DNA of 64,000 nt from Oleiharenicola sp. (GTDB taxonomy: Bacteria; Verrucomicrobiota; Verrucomicrobiia; Opitutales; Opitutaceae). This document shows positions 1 through 10,397 of this stretch, in pieces. The notes under the pieces are model-generated. The model was given only the letters and a program-made list of their open reading frames with translations. It was not told where the DNA came from and ran no database searches. The translations under genes were made by a program, and so were the position numbers. The first letter of the stretch is position 1. Each line of letters begins with the position of its first letter. The DNA lies in NCBI GenBank assembly GCA_025363455.1, contig JANYDW010000010.1:1-64000 (forward strand), given 5' to 3'.

Positions 1-2
1 CC

Positions 3-92
3 CAGCTGCTCGCCCACCTCGGCCTGCGCCTGCCGAAGGGTCCGCGCATAATCGCGAATGTAGTGCCGAAAATTACTCAGATATCCGCCTAA
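3..92 (+). CDS. C-terminal end of a possible transposase, cut by the window edge
   Basis: An open frame runs in from the window edge and stops with TAA at 90-92, giving 29 residues that include LGLRLPKGPR and IIANVVPK. The 'LGL.LP' pattern followed by a basic stretch resembles the end of some transposases (IS1634/IS4-like), but 29 residues are too few for a firm family call. No terminal inverted repeat was recognised just downstream. It could be the end of an unrelated protein. Confidence 0.3.
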   Translation, partial: QLLAHLGLRLPKGPRIIANVVPKITQISA

Positions 93-246
93 ATGGTTGA
101 TCCACAACAAAACCGTTCTGCGAACTGACGAACTCGGGTTAGGGCAGATTGTGACAAAATAAATGGTGTCAGGCCTGGAGTGGCGCCCGAAGCGGAGATG
201 TGAGGTTTCGCGTTTGGGTAGTCCCATGGCTGCGCGAATCCTATGC

Positions 247-273
247 GGCCCGGCGACAAGCGCCGGCCCTACA
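247..273. repeat. Single REP-like hairpin ending in CCCTACA
   Basis: The sequence is a palindrome with stem CCGGCG/CGCCGG and a short loop, ending in CCTACA. On the minus strand it therefore begins TGTAGGG, like the other GTAG-headed hairpins in this window. No second arm was seen nearby, so it is a solo hairpin. Confidence 0.5.
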
Positions 274-308
274 AATCGCCTCGAATTAGGTGCCGTCAAT
301 CCACCAAC

Positions 309-336
309 AAAAAAGCGCGTCCTCTCAGATGCGCTT
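309..336 (-). terminator. Probable intrinsic terminator downstream of tatA
   Basis: Read on the minus strand, AAGCGC (336-331) and GCGCTT (318-313) form a stem around a 12-nt loop, followed by a run of T at 312-309. It lies about 25 bp after the tatA stop codon, at the end of the dnaG-rpoD-tatA run. The stem is short, so strength is uncertain. Confidence 0.5.
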
Positions 337-360
337 GAAGTGGGAAACGAACCTCGTGGC

Positions 361-588
361 TCAGTTGTTGCGGAGCTTGCTCGCGTCGTTGCCGGCGTCC
401 GGCTTCTTCTCGTCGGCCGGATCCTCTTTGGCCGCCTTCTTGAACTCCTTGATGGACTGGCCGAGACCCTTGGCGAGACCGGGCAGTTTGGCGCCGCCGA
501 ACAGGAGCATGATAATCAGGAAAATGATCATCAACTCGGGGCCACCGAGGCCGAGGATACCGGCAAGAGGAAGGAGGGAGAGGGACAT
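361..588 (-). CDS. tatA: Sec-independent translocase subunit TatA/TatE
   Basis: TatA oligomers form the channel of the twin-arginine translocase, which exports folded proteins. The 75-aa product has the family layout: a short N-terminal segment, one membrane helix (about residues 8-28), the FGG hinge followed by [10 protein letters not shown], an amphipathic helix with IKEFKKA (about 40-52) and a short charged tail. The start lies 49 bp after the rpoD stop on the same strand, so it may be cotranscribed. No tatB or tatC is visible here. TatA versus TatE cannot be separated by sequence alone. Confidence 0.93.
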   Translation of the reverse strand: MSLSLLPLAGILGLGGPELMIIFLIIMLLFGGAKLPGLAKGLGQSIKEFKKAAKEDPADEKKPDAGNDASKLRNN

Positions 589-637
589 AAGGTGAGGGTA
601 GTTTGGGCGGAGAGTGAGTAAAGGCCGAAAGCGATGT

Positions 638-2572
<1,935 letters not shown>

Positions 2573-2629
2573 AACGATAGTTAGGATGTCCCGGATGGGC
2601 GGCGGTGCAAACAGGGTGTCCCGTCTGCG

Positions 2630-4486
2630 TCAGGAGGCCAGCGGAAGCCTCGGTGGATTGAGGAGCTGGCGGGTGATTTCGGCGCGCTGTTTCAGGAGGG
2701 ACGACAAGGTCGAGTCACCTATCGCGCCTTTCGAGGCTATTTCAAGTTCTATTTGTTGCTTCTTGGGCTCCAAGAAACGCTTCTGCAAGTGGCGGAGGCC
2801 CTCGTTGGCGATTTTGATCCAATCCTCGTCGCCCGGGACTTGGAAAAGCATGGTGGCGGCAAGTGACTTTTCCTCCTCTGTCTCAAGGAGTTGATCGAGG
2901 GATTCGCGGCCGTTCCAGCCATTGTGCTGCACCTCGGCGAGCAGGCGGTCGAGGAGGCGCCCCGCGGTGCCCGTGGTGTCAATCCATTCATGCGCCAGCA
3001 GCCCGCTTATGGACTGCAGGAGATTTTCGTGGTGCAAGCAGACGAAAAGCAGGTGTTCCTCGAAGCCCTTGGTGTGGGTGTCGCCGCCCGCGGGTGCGGC
3101 CGGGCTCGCGGTCTCCCGGCCGGGGTTGAATTTCCGTTTCTCCACCAGCGCGACTTCGCTGCGGATCGCATCGGGCCGGACGCCGAGCAGCAGCGAAATC
3201 TGCTGGAGGTAATCGTCACGCGCGACCTGCGTGTCGCACTGCAGCGCGATCTCGACCATGTTGCGCACGGCGTTCATGCGCTCGTTGAAGGAGGCGGTGG
3301 CGGGTTCGGGGAGGAAGGCCTGCTTGGCGAATTGCATCGCGGTGAGCGAGCCGCGCTGCACCTCGTCGTAGGCGGCGAGGCCGCGTTCCAGAAACAGCAA
3401 ATCGGGGTCCAATTTATTGGCGCCAGCGAGCATGAGGAATTTGACCTCGAGTCCGGCCTTGAGTGCCAGCGGCAGGAAACGCAGCGCGGCCTTCTGCCCC
3501 GCGCTGTCGCTATCGAAGAAGCACTCGACCTGCGGATGGTAGCGGCGCAACAGCGCCAGCTGGCCCTCGGTGATCGACGTGCCCTGGGGGGCGATCGCGG
3601 TCTTGAGGCCCACGCTCCAGCAGCGCATCGCATCGAGCTGGCCCTCGACGAGGACGAACGGATGTCCTTCGCTGGCGTGCGCGCGTGCGCGGTCGAGGTT
3701 GAAGAGCAGGTTGCTCTTCGTGAAGATCGGTGTCTCGGGCGAGTTGACATATTTCGCCTCGTGCGACGGGTCATCCTTCGGCGTCAGCTCGAGCTGGCGC
3801 GCGGTGAACGCCACGATGCGACCCTGGTGATCGCGGATCGGGATCATCAACCGGCCGCGGAAGCGCGGGCGGATGGTGCCGAGCATCGGTACGATGCCGT
3901 CGCGGATGAAGAACAGGCCGCACTGCCGCAGCGCTTCCTCGGAAAATTTTCGTTTCAGCATTGCAGCGGCGAGTCCACCGTCTTCCGGCGACGCGAAGCC
4001 GATCTTGAATTCTTCGGCGAGCTCCGGCGTGAACTTGCGGTTCTTCACCCAGTAGTCGCGGATCCAGGCGCCGTGGGGTGTGGCCGCGAGGAAGGCCTGC
4101 CGGTAGTGCTCCGCGGCCAGGTCATGGATATCGAAGATTTCCTGGCGCAACGAGCGGGTCTCCTTCGACGGGCCGCCGCCCCCCTCGTCATATTCGAGCG
4201 TGAAACCAAAGCGCTGGGCGATGGCCTCGACGGCCTCGGTGAACTGCAGCCCCTCGGTCTCCATGACGAAGGCGATCGTGTCCCCCGCCTTGCCACAGCC
4301 GAAGCACTTGTAGAATCCCTTGTCGGCCGAGACGTTGAAGGACGGGGTTTTTTCCGAGTGGAAGGGGCATAGGCCCTTGAACCGCCCGTTGCCGGCCTTC
4401 TTCAGCGCCACCACGCGAATGACCACGTCGTGGATGTTCACGCGGTTCTTCAGGTCGCGGATGCTGTTGGCTTTGATGGCGGGCAC
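2630..4486 (-). CDS. dnaG: DNA primase
   Basis: DnaG makes RNA primers for replication with the DnaB helicase. The 618-aa product has an N-terminal CHC2 zinc finger (C40, H43, C61, C64), the DnaG catalytic core, and a TOPRIM fold with VEGQLD (about residue 277) and FDSDSAG (about 323), the metal-binding acidic motifs. The C-terminal third would be the helicase-interaction domain and is poorly conserved. It is followed after 57 bp by rpoD on the same strand. The start MPAIKANSIRDL fits other DnaG proteins. Confidence 0.96.
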   Translation of the reverse strand: MPAIKANSIRDLKNRVNIHDVVIRVVALKKAGNGRFKGLCPFHSEKTPSFNVSADKGFYKCFGCGKAGDTIAFVMETEGLQFTEAVEAIAQRFGFTLEYDEGGGGPSKETRSLRQEIFDIHDLAAEHYRQAFLAATPHGAWIRDYWVKNRKFTPELAEEFKIGFASPEDGGLAAAMLKRKFSEEALRQCGLFFIRDGIVPMLGTIRPRFRGRLMIPIRDHQGRIVAFTARQLELTPKDDPSHEAKYVNSPETPIFTKSNLLFNLDRARAHASEGHPFVLVEGQLDAMRCWSVGLKTAIAPQGTSITEGQLALLRRYHPQVECFFDSDSAGQKAALRFLPLALKAGLEVKFLMLAGANKLDPDLLFLERGLAAYDEVQRGSLTAMQFAKQAFLPEPATASFNERMNAVRNMVEIALQCDTQVARDDYLQQISLLLGVRPDAIRSEVALVEKRKFNPGRETASPAAPAGGDTHTKGFEEHLLFVCLHHENLLQSISGLLAHEWIDTTGTAGRLLDRLLAEVQHNGWNGRESLDQLLETEEEKSLAATMLFQVPGDEDWIKIANEGLRHLQKRFLEPKKQQIELEIASKGAIGDSTLSSLLKQRAEITRQLLNPPRLPLAS

Positions 4487-4500
4487 GGGGGAGTATTACC

Positions 4501-4529
4501 TGTAGCGACGGCCTATGACCGTCGCCGAG
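4501..4529 (+). repeat. Single GTAG-headed hairpin upstream of dnaG
   Basis: TGTAG is followed by a hairpin with stem GCGACGG/CCGTCGC and loop CCTATGA. It has the same head-plus-hairpin plan as the paired elements elsewhere in the window but is alone. It lies 14 bp upstream of the dnaG start codon, so it is in the dnaG leader. Confidence 0.55.
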
Positions 4530-4581
4530 CATAAAATGGGCGGAAACCTGTGGGTTCACTCGCGAATACGGCAGAACATGC

Positions 4582-4680
4582 CCTGGCGCTGCGCGCCACC
4601 CCTCTTCCTAGAGGGGAATCACTCCCTCCGCAGCCGAAGTCCCCTCTAAGAAGAGGGGTGCCCGACAGGGTGGGGTGTGT
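4582..4680. repeat. Composite inverted repeat (CCCCTCTT...GGGGTGTGT type), copy 1
   Basis: Two arms, CCACCCCTCTTCCTAGAGGGG and its near-inverse CCCCTCTAAGAAGAGGGGTG, flank a ~27-bp centre. Each arm is followed outward by a small variable hairpin: GGCGCTGCGCGCC-like on the left, CCCGACAGGG on the right. The outer right end is GGGGTGTGT. Related elements lie at 6926-6959 and 7107-7184. Confidence 0.6.
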
Positions 4681-4784
4681 CGGACGCGAGCATCCATAAG
4701 ATCGTAACTAATTTAAACTTTTACCCGCCGGAGCTGTCTGGCAGGGTGCGCAACTGCTGGCGCCTGCCGGCACGCCCCAACCCC

Positions 4785-5834
4785 ATGCGATTCCACTTCA
4801 AGTCCACTGCCCTCATCCTTGCCACCTTGACGGGGACCCTGCTGCATGCCGCCACGCTCACGCCGCCGGTGGCCCCGGTCTGGGAACAAAAGCTCACCGA
4901 TTTCAGCGACGGTGATTACCGTTACGCCGTCGAGCAGCTCCTGCAGGATTTTGAGCGCACCACGCATCATCCACTGGTGCCGGGCCCCAAGAAAAAGGTC
5001 GGGCTCAAGATCTATGCCGATTCGGGCCCGGGCCTCGCCACGCCCTTCGGCTTGGTGCGCGGCGTCATCAGCGCGTTGGAGAAGCGCGGCTTCGCGTCGG
5101 AGAATATTTTCCTGGTCGGACTCAATCCGCTGCGGCTGCGCCTCACTGGTTATCTGCCCTCCTTTTCCACCGGGACGGTGCCATTTCCCGGCCACCCGGT
5201 CTATGTGCTCGAGTCAGGCAAGTTTTACGACCCGGCCTGGTTCTACGACAGCCCGCTGCCAGCGCGCTTCGACTCGATCCTCAATGAGCAGGCCGTGAAG
5301 ACCGCCGCCGGCGGCAAGGCCGAGACCACCACGGAGGAGGACCGCAAGAGCTTCCTGGCCACGCCGCTGTTCCTCGACGCAGATTTCTGGATCAACCTGC
5401 CGGTCGTCACCGATCATCCGGTGCTCGGCATCAACGGCGCGCTGGTCAATGCCACGCTCTGGAACGCGAGCAATACCTTTCGTTTCTTCAAGAGTCCCGC
5501 CACTGCGCCCGCCGCCGTGGCCGAGATGGCCGCCATTCCCGAGTTGCGCGAGGGCTGGGTGCTCAACCTCGTCAGCCTGCAGCTCTACCAGTTTATCGGC
5601 GGGCCGTATTTCAATTCGCTCTACACCCTGTCCGAGCCGCGCATCTGGATGAGTGCGGATCCCGTGCTGCTTGATGCCCTCATGCTGCAGCGCCTGAACC
5701 TCGCCCGTAAACACGCGGGGTTCGATCCGATCTCCGAGGACGACGCCCGAGTGCTCGAGTTTGCCCGGCAGCTGGGCGTCGGCTCCACCGACGCGGCGCA
5801 CGCCATTTGGCAGCGGCTGGGTGCGGGCAAGTAA
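4785..5834 (+). CDS. Secreted DUF362-domain protein
   Basis: The ATG at 4785 is preferred because it begins a clear signal peptide (MRFHFKSTALILATLTGTLLHA, about 22 residues); an upstream in-frame ATG would put non-coding-looking sequence before it. The mature 327-aa part has the DUF362 pattern: KVGLKIYAD near residue 70, a segment on a hidden or dated activity, then DFWINLPVVTDHPVLGINGA (about 200), which matches the 'NLP...DH...GA' core of the family. DUF362 proteins are often Fe-S or metal linked, but no Cys cluster is seen here and the function is unknown. No operon partner is evident. Confidence 0.75.
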   Translation: MRFHFKSTALILATLTGTLLHAATLTPPVAPVWEQKLTDFSDGDYRYAVEQLLQDFERTTHHPLVPGPKKKVGLKIYADSGPGLATPFGLVRGVISALEKRGFASENIFLVGLNPLRLRLTGYLPSFSTGTVPFPGHPVYVLESGKFYDPAWFYDSPLPARFDSILNEQAVKTAAGGKAETTTEEDRKSFLATPLFLDADFWINLPVVTDHPVLGINGALVNATLWNASNTFRFFKSPATAPAAVAEMAAIPELREGWVLNLVSLQLYQFIGGPYFNSLYTLSEPRIWMSADPVLLDALMLQRLNLARKHAGFDPISEDDARVLEFARQLGVGSTDAAHAIWQRLGAGK

Positions 5835-5857
5835 GACCGGGGGGCGGAGGCAGACAA

Positions 5858-5912
5858 GGTGGAGCGCGGCCTCCGGACGCGCTCCGAACCCGTCCAGAGG
5901 CCGGGTTCCACC
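5858..5912. repeat. REPIN-type paired hairpin, GCCTCYGGA-loop family, copy 1
   Basis: The left arm is GGTGGAGCGCG-GCCTCCGGA-CGCGCTCC. The right arm, read on the other strand, is GGTGGAACCCG-GCCTCTGGA-CGGGTTC. Loops are nearly identical while stems differ with both sides changed together. It lies between the DUF362 gene and the convergent PH-domain gene. Confidence 0.75.
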
Positions 5913-5950
5913 TCTCAAGCCAACGCGCTGGGGTCAGCGCGTTCCACCCA

Positions 5951-6901
5951 TCAACCCAAAGACACCCGCAGCGCCCGAGCCTCGGCCGCGAGCTCGCTGG
6001 CCGCAGCCAGCAACTCAGGGGAGTTGGTCGCCAGTGGGTAGGGCGCGGAATCCGTTCCGCGCTCCGGCGGCGCAGAGACTCGCCGCCCCACCTCCTCGGG
6101 GTCACCGAGACCGCTTTCGCGGAAGCGGCGCAGGCGTTCGAGGATGAGGTCGCGAATCTGCGGCGCGTTGGTGACGCTGTGAAAAAGGCCCAAATGCATG
6201 TCGTCGTCGCCCGTTTTGTGGTGATCACCGCTGCTGCCGCCGGCCGACTGGACCTTTACATCGGCCAGCCCGAGGAGTCGCTGGACCGGGCCCTGCGAGA
6301 CGACGACCTGCTGGATGTTGGCGAAACTCATGGTGGATTCGGCGACCTTCCACACGCCGTGGCGGATACGCAGGCTGCGGTCGGTGACCATGTACCAGCG
6401 CAATTCATAATCCAGTCGGGCGATCAGGTAGGTGACGGGCAATTGGGCGAAGTAGGCGAGCAGACCGAGGATCTTCAGCGACCAGAGGAGCGGAAAGGCC
6501 CACCCCGGCAGCTGCGTTCCGATTTCAGCCAGACCGTGTCTGAATCCGGCCATGCCATTGCCGCCGCGCTTGCGTGCACCGCTGGCACTACCACCAGAGC
6601 CCACCTCGTGTCCGGCCTTTTCCATCGTCTTGGCAAATGAGTCGACGGTCATCGTAGGTGGCGCCGGTTGGGAACGACGCCGGGCGTTGACCTCCACCTC
6701 CACGTCGACCAGGACCACCAGCCAGAACGCGAAACCGGCGAAGGCGAGCAACTGGGCGGCACCCCAGCCAACCAGCTTTAGCTTGAAAAGATTACGGCCG
6801 GCCCGGAAGACCTGGAGCGAGGCCGGGTCACCGTGCGGGGGCTGCGGGTCGTGTGGCACCTTGAGCAGGCGGAGAAGCAGGTTGGTGATGCGCTGATACA
6901 T
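5951..6901 (-). CDS. Bacterial PH-domain (bPH2, YdbS/YdbT-like) membrane protein
   Basis: The 316-aa product has a membrane region near residues 45-70, a second hydrophobic segment near 150-170 (LLAYFAQLPVTYLIARL), and then the bPH2 signature: YMVTDRSLRIRHGVW, AESTMSFANIQQV and RLLGLADVKVQ (about 180-235). YdbS/YdbT proteins are membrane proteins of unknown biochemical role. The ATG at 6901 is chosen over one 16 codons upstream because the upstream residues are encoded by an intergenic repeat. A Ser/Gly-rich insert (about 110-135) separates the hydrophobic segments. A second PH-domain gene lies just upstream on the same strand. Confidence 0.75.
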   Translation of the reverse strand: MYQRITNLLLRLLKVPHDPQPPHGDPASLQVFRAGRNLFKLKLVGWGAAQLLAFAGFAFWLVVLVDVEVEVNARRRSQPAPPTMTVDSFAKTMEKAGHEVGSGGSASGARKRGGNGMAGFRHGLAEIGTQLPGWAFPLLWSLKILGLLAYFAQLPVTYLIARLDYELRWYMVTDRSLRIRHGVWKVAESTMSFANIQQVVVSQGPVQRLLGLADVKVQSAGGSSGDHHKTGDDDMHLGLFHSVTNAPQIRDLILERLRRFRESGLGDPEEVGRRVSAPPERGTDSAPYPLATNSPELLAAASELAAEARALRVSLG

Positions 6902-6925
6902 GGCGTGCAGGAATGGCGGCGAGCC

Positions 6926-6959
6926 TACACACCCCGCCCAGTCGGGCACCCCTCTTCAT
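6926..6959. repeat. Composite repeat, CCCCTCTT...GGGGTGTGT type, half copy
   Basis: On the minus strand the order is GAAGAGGGGTG, hairpin GCCCGACTGGGC, then GGGGTGTGT. This is one arm of the element found in paired form at 4582 and 7107. The hairpin stem differs from those copies but pairs fully. Confidence 0.5.
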
Positions 6960-7011
6960 CCGGAATCATGCAGTTAAGAAGCGTTATCACTCGCGAGTGC
7001 CTGGACTGAAT

Positions 7012-7084
7012 GGTGGAACCCGGCCTCCGGACGGGTTCGCAAAATCCACAGAAGGGAAAACGCGTCCAGAGGCCGCGTTCCACC
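7012..7084. repeat. REPIN-type paired hairpin, GCCTCYGGA-loop family, copy 2
   Basis: The left arm stem is GAACCCG/CGGGTTC around GCCTCCGGA. The right arm, read in reverse, has stem AACGCG/CGCGTT around GCCTCTGGA. Both arms begin GGTGG. It lies in the gap between the two PH-domain genes. Confidence 0.75.
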
Positions 7085-7106
7085 CAATTCAATTGCATGA
7101 GTCCTG

Positions 7107-7184
7107 CTTCATAGAGGGGACTTTGGCTGCGCGGTTTTGATTCCCCTCTATGAAGAGGGGTGGCGTGCAGCGCCGGGGTGTGTG
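7107..7184. repeat. Composite inverted repeat (CCCCTCTT...GGGGTGTGT type), copy 2
   Basis: CTTCATAGAGGGGA and TCCCCTCTATGAAG are perfect inverse arms. The right arm continues as AGGGGTG, hairpin GGCGTGCAGCGCC, GGGGTGTGT. The hairpin stem is unlike that of copy 1 although the flanking words are the same. Confidence 0.6.
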
Positions 7185-7212
7185 GGAATGTCATTGCGCG
7201 CGCGGTTCAGGG

Positions 7213-7740
7213 CTATTTGCGATTTGCCAGTGCCTCCCGGACGGCGCGCAGCTCGGTGGTGGTTTCGCGCAAGGCGGCAACCAGTTCCCCATAACCGGCT
7301 GCGGTGTCGGCATCGACCGCCGCCACGGCTGGATGGGCGTGGTCCTTCACGCCGCGCATGCGGGAGTAGAGAAAATCACGCAGGGCCTCGAATTCCTTGA
7401 TGCCCTCGATGCAGACTTCGGCCGAGCTGCTGCCTGAGGCCGTCTGCACGAGGATGCGCGCCAGGCCCAGCCAGCGCTCGACGAGATTGGACCTCAGGTG
7501 GATGTCCTGGATACGGGCGTAATTCACGATGACCTCCCGGCGAAACAGGATGCCCCAGCTCATCGAGATGCCGTCATCCGTGAACTTGTAGCGCATCGTG
7601 TGGTAGCGGAAATAAAGATACGGCCCCATGATGAAGAGCAGAGGCGGAAAGAGGAGGCAGCTGAGCACGTAATACGTCCAGAGCGCTTTGTCGGGACGCT
7701 CGATGGCCTGAATCTGGCGATCAAGGGCGGGGTCAGTCAT
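7213..7740 (-). CDS. Bacterial PH-domain (bPH2, YdbS-like) membrane protein
   Basis: The 175-aa product carries a hydrophobic hairpin at about residues 20-42 (YYVLSCLLFPPLLFIMGPYL) and then the bPH2 domain: MRYKFTDDGISMSWGILFRREVIV, YARIQDIHLR and RWLGLARILVQTASG (about 50-110). This is the usual size and layout of YdbS, whose role at the membrane is not known. The same-strand neighbour at 5951 is a longer relative, so the two may work together as YdbS/YdbT pairs do. About 310 bp of repeats separate them. Confidence 0.8.
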   Translation of the reverse strand: MTDPALDRQIQAIERPDKALWTYYVLSCLLFPPLLFIMGPYLYFRYHTMRYKFTDDGISMSWGILFRREVIVNYARIQDIHLRSNLVERWLGLARILVQTASGSSSAEVCIEGIKEFEALRDFLYSRMRGVKDHAHPAVAAVDADTAAGYGELVAALRETTTELRAVREALANRK

Positions 7741-7824
7741 GCAGGGAGCAAAGCCGGACGGGGGAGGCCGTGCAAGCTCGCGGCCATTGCAAGGAGGGGG
7801 CTCGTTTCCAACGGCTTTAAGAAT

Positions 7825-7895
7825 GGAGGAGCGGCTTTATGCCGCGACGGGATCGCAGCGGAATCGTCAAAGTCGGGGCGTAAAGCCCCTCCCAC
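7825..7895. repeat. REPIN-type paired hairpin, GGAG-stem-TTTRY family
   Basis: The left arm is GGAG-GCGGC-TTTAT-GCCGC-GA after GGAG. The right arm, read in reverse, is GGGAG-GGGC-TTTAC-GCCC-CGA. Loop and flanks are shared; stems differ with compensatory changes. Confidence 0.7.
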
Positions 7896-7996
7896 ATTCG
7901 AACAAGCAAACTGAATCTGGCAGGGCGGGTTATCCATCCTTAACCCGCCGGTCGGCTCGTTAGCGATAGCGTAGCCCGACCGGTATCGCTATCGCC

Positions 7997-8899
7997 TTAC
8001 TTCGTGACCGTGACGTTCACGGTGCTCTCGCCCGCGCTGCTCCGGAAGAACAGCGAACCGGTGCCGGGCTTGCCGCCCTGGACCGGTATGGTGACGCTGC
8101 TGGCGTTGGCCTGAACGAAAACTTCCGGCATGACGACGCTGTCCTTCACGTCGGTGGTGACGTCGATCAGCATGCCGCCGGCTGGGGCGGGCTGGGGGAT
8201 GGTGAAGGTGAGCGCCTGTTGTTCGCCGGGCCGGAGGAAGAGGGCCGAGGGTGTGACCTGAAAGCTGATGGCGTCCACCCGGAACGAGCCGACTTCGAGC
8301 GTGACGCCGGAGCCGCGCACCGAGAGCTTGTAGTTGCGGCCGGGCTCGACGGTCGGGACGAAGAAGCTGAGCGAGCTGGGCGACTCGAACACCGTGCGGG
8401 TGGGAGTCTGGTCAAAATAGACGATGTCGTAGGAGGTGAAGCCGGCACCGAGGATGCTGACCCGCGAGCCGACCGGCGCACGGCTGGCCTCGGAGCGAAT
8501 GACATAGCGCCCGGAGATGTTCATGTGTTGCAGCTCGGAATAGGCTTCTGCGGTGTCGGGGTTGCCCTTGGTGCTGTAATCGCAGATGAAATAATACGAA
8601 GCGGTCGCACGGCCGGCCGGCAGTTGGTAGTCGAATTCCCAGATGTCGTTGCCGACGGAGCTGCGGCTCATTTCGTGGGACTGGCCGTCAATGACGATGC
8701 GGGGCTTGACGCTGGCCGTCTCCACGCTGGGGCTGGTGCGGAAGCTCGCCGTGATGGTGTAAATCTGCGACGGATTCTGCGGGACCGTGACGGGCGTCAG
8801 GTTTGTGATCGTCAGGTTGCAGCCGGCCAGCAACAGCATGAATGCGGCGGCGAGGGCGGAAAAAATTCTGCTCGCGTGAGGGAAGGGAGTCTTGTGCAT
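7997..8899 (-). CDS. Putative lipoprotein with IPT/TIG-like beta domain
   Basis: The 300-aa product has a lipoprotein signal peptide with lipobox LLAGC (Cys about residue 27). The rest is beta-rich, Ser/Thr/Val-rich sequence. Residues about 135-210 (APVGSRVSILGAGFTSYDIVYF) resemble an IPT/TIG immunoglobulin-like fold, and the C-terminal ~90 residues look like another beta domain. It is likely anchored to a membrane and exposed outside the cytoplasm. No enzyme motif is seen and the function is unknown. The divergent neighbour is hemW. Confidence 0.65.
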   Translation of the reverse strand: MHKTPFPHASRIFSALAAAFMLLLAGCNLTITNLTPVTVPQNPSQIYTITASFRTSPSVETASVKPRIVIDGQSHEMSRSSVGNDIWEFDYQLPAGRATASYYFICDYSTKGNPDTAEAYSELQHMNISGRYVIRSEASRAPVGSRVSILGAGFTSYDIVYFDQTPTRTVFESPSSLSFFVPTVEPGRNYKLSVRGSGVTLEVGSFRVDAISFQVTPSALFLRPGEQQALTFTIPQPAPAGGMLIDVTTDVKDSVVMPEVFVQANASSVTIPVQGGKPGTGSLFFRSSAGESTVNVTVTK

Positions 8900-8964
8900 T
8901 GGAATGGAGTTAGTCGCCGGAGCCGCGCAGGCTGTTGGCAGATCGTAAATTGAAGGATTTCATA

Positions 8965-10194
8965 ATGGTCGAACTCCCCTCAGGGCAAGAAAAAGCGCAG
9001 ACGGCATCCGCGCCGCTGCTGGGCGTGTACGTCCACGTCCCCTTTTGTGCGACGACCTGCGATTTCTGCGCGTTCTACCAGACCGTCCCGAAAGGCGATG
9101 CGGTCCAGCGCTATCTGGAGGGGATCGAGGCCGAGGCGGGCTTGGTGAACTGGGCCCATTCGACGGGCTCAGGGCTGGCCGGGCGCCCCGTCGCGACGGC
9201 TTTTTGGGGCGGCGGCACGCCCGGTTTGCTCAAGGCGGCGGAGATCGAGCGGCTGGGGCGTACGATGCTGCTCTATTGCGGCAGCCGTCCGGCGGAATGG
9301 ACGGTGGAACTGGCTCCGGCAACCGTGGCGCCCGACCGGCTGGCCGTGTTCAAGGACCTCGGCGTCACCCGCATCTCGATGGGCGTGCAGAGCTTTGACG
9401 ACGGCCTGCTCGACGCGCTTGGGCGGCAGCACACCCCGGCGCAGATTTACCGGGCCTATGACCTGATTCGGACCCAGGGTTTCGCCAGTGTGAACCTCGA
9501 CCTGATGTTCGCCTTGCCCGGCCAGACCGAGGTGCAGTGGCGCGCCGACCTCGACGAGGCGCTGCGGCTCGCGCCCGACCACCTCTCGACCTATTGCCTG
9601 ACCTTCGAGGAGGACACGGCCCTGTGGATCAAGCTGTCGCAGGGCAAGGTGAAGCTCGATGCCGACAAGGAGGCGTTGTTCTACCAGCACACCTGGGACT
9701 ACCTCGCGACGAAGGGCTACGCGCAATACGAGGTTTCGAACTTCGCGCGTCCCAAGCATGCCTGCAACCACAACCTCAACACCTGGGCCATGCACGAGTG
9801 GGTGGGGCTGGGGCCGTCGGCCGCGACGCAGCACGATGGCATCCGTTCGGCCAACCCGTCGGACCTCGGCCTATGGCACGCCGACGTTGCCGCCGGCCGC
9901 CGGGCCACGACGGATCGCGTCGCGTTGACCTACGAACTGCTCGCCGCCGACTCGGTGATCTTTGGTCTACGGATGAACGAGGGCGTGTCGCTGCCGCGGT
10001 TGCGCCGACGTTTCCCGACGCCGCAATGGGCCGGCTTGGAGGATCTGCTGCCCAAACTGCTGTTCGACGGTCTGCTCACGGCCACGACCGAGGGCCGCAT
10101 CAGCCTGACCCCCCGCGGCCGGCTGATCGCCGACGCCATCGGCGCAGAAGTCATGGCGGCGTTTGAGTCGGTGGGGAAGGAGCAGGTGAAATGA
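8965..10194 (+). CDS. hemW: HemW-type radical SAM heme chaperone (coproporphyrinogen oxidase-like)
   Basis: HemW binds heme and S-adenosylmethionine and is thought to deliver heme; it is related to HemN but is not the oxidase. The 409-aa product has the radical SAM motif FCATTCDFC (C28, C32, C35), GGGTPGLL (about 79), GVQSFDD (about 148) and a HemW C-terminal domain. It has the compact CxxxCxxC and lacks HemN's extra Cys. The ATG at 8965 is chosen because AAGGA lies 8 bp upstream; the longer in-frame start at 8935 has no such site. Confidence 0.88.
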   Translation: MVELPSGQEKAQTASAPLLGVYVHVPFCATTCDFCAFYQTVPKGDAVQRYLEGIEAEAGLVNWAHSTGSGLAGRPVATAFWGGGTPGLLKAAEIERLGRTMLLYCGSRPAEWTVELAPATVAPDRLAVFKDLGVTRISMGVQSFDDGLLDALGRQHTPAQIYRAYDLIRTQGFASVNLDLMFALPGQTEVQWRADLDEALRLAPDHLSTYCLTFEEDTALWIKLSQGKVKLDADKEALFYQHTWDYLATKGYAQYEVSNFARPKHACNHNLNTWAMHEWVGLGPSAATQHDGIRSANPSDLGLWHADVAAGRRATTDRVALTYELLAADSVIFGLRMNEGVSLPRLRRRFPTPQWAGLEDLLPKLLFDGLLTATTEGRISLTPRGRLIADAIGAEVMAAFESVGKEQVK

Positions 10195-10217
10195 GCGAGA
10201 CTGGAACTGATTTGAAG

Positions 10218-10245
10218 GGTGGAACGCGGCCTCCGGACGCGTTTC
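10218..10245 (+). repeat. Solo hairpin of the GCCTCYGGA-loop family
   Basis: The arm is GGTGG, stem AACGCG/CGCGTT, loop GCCTCCGGA. No inverse partner follows. Instead a different inverted repeat begins about 25 bp further on. Confidence 0.65.
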
Positions 10246-10269
10246 TTTCTGACCGCAGCAAGCCAAACC

Positions 10270-10387
10270 TTTTTTGCCACAAAAAGTCACAAAAAATCCA
10301 TCTGGTGACGAAAGTCTCCACCGCGCTTATAAGCGCGCGGAAGATCTGCGGTTCCGGACATGATCCTTTTTGTGGCTTTTCGTGGCC
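10270..10387. repeat. Inverted pair of ~9-bp degenerate word arrays (CCACAAAAA type)
   Basis: Left arm (about 10274-10297) reads GCCACAAAA AGTCACAAA AAA. The right arm (10365-10387), read in reverse, is GGCCACGAA AAGCCACAA AAAGG. The 65-bp centre holds a palindrome CGCGCTTATAAGCGCG (10323-10338). It lies in the leader of the M23 peptidase gene. Confidence 0.6.
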
Positions 10388-10397
10388 AAGGTTTCAG

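Noticed and set aside
8935-8964. Longer hemW start
   Set aside because: No ribosome-binding site there, while AAGGA precedes the ATG at 8965.
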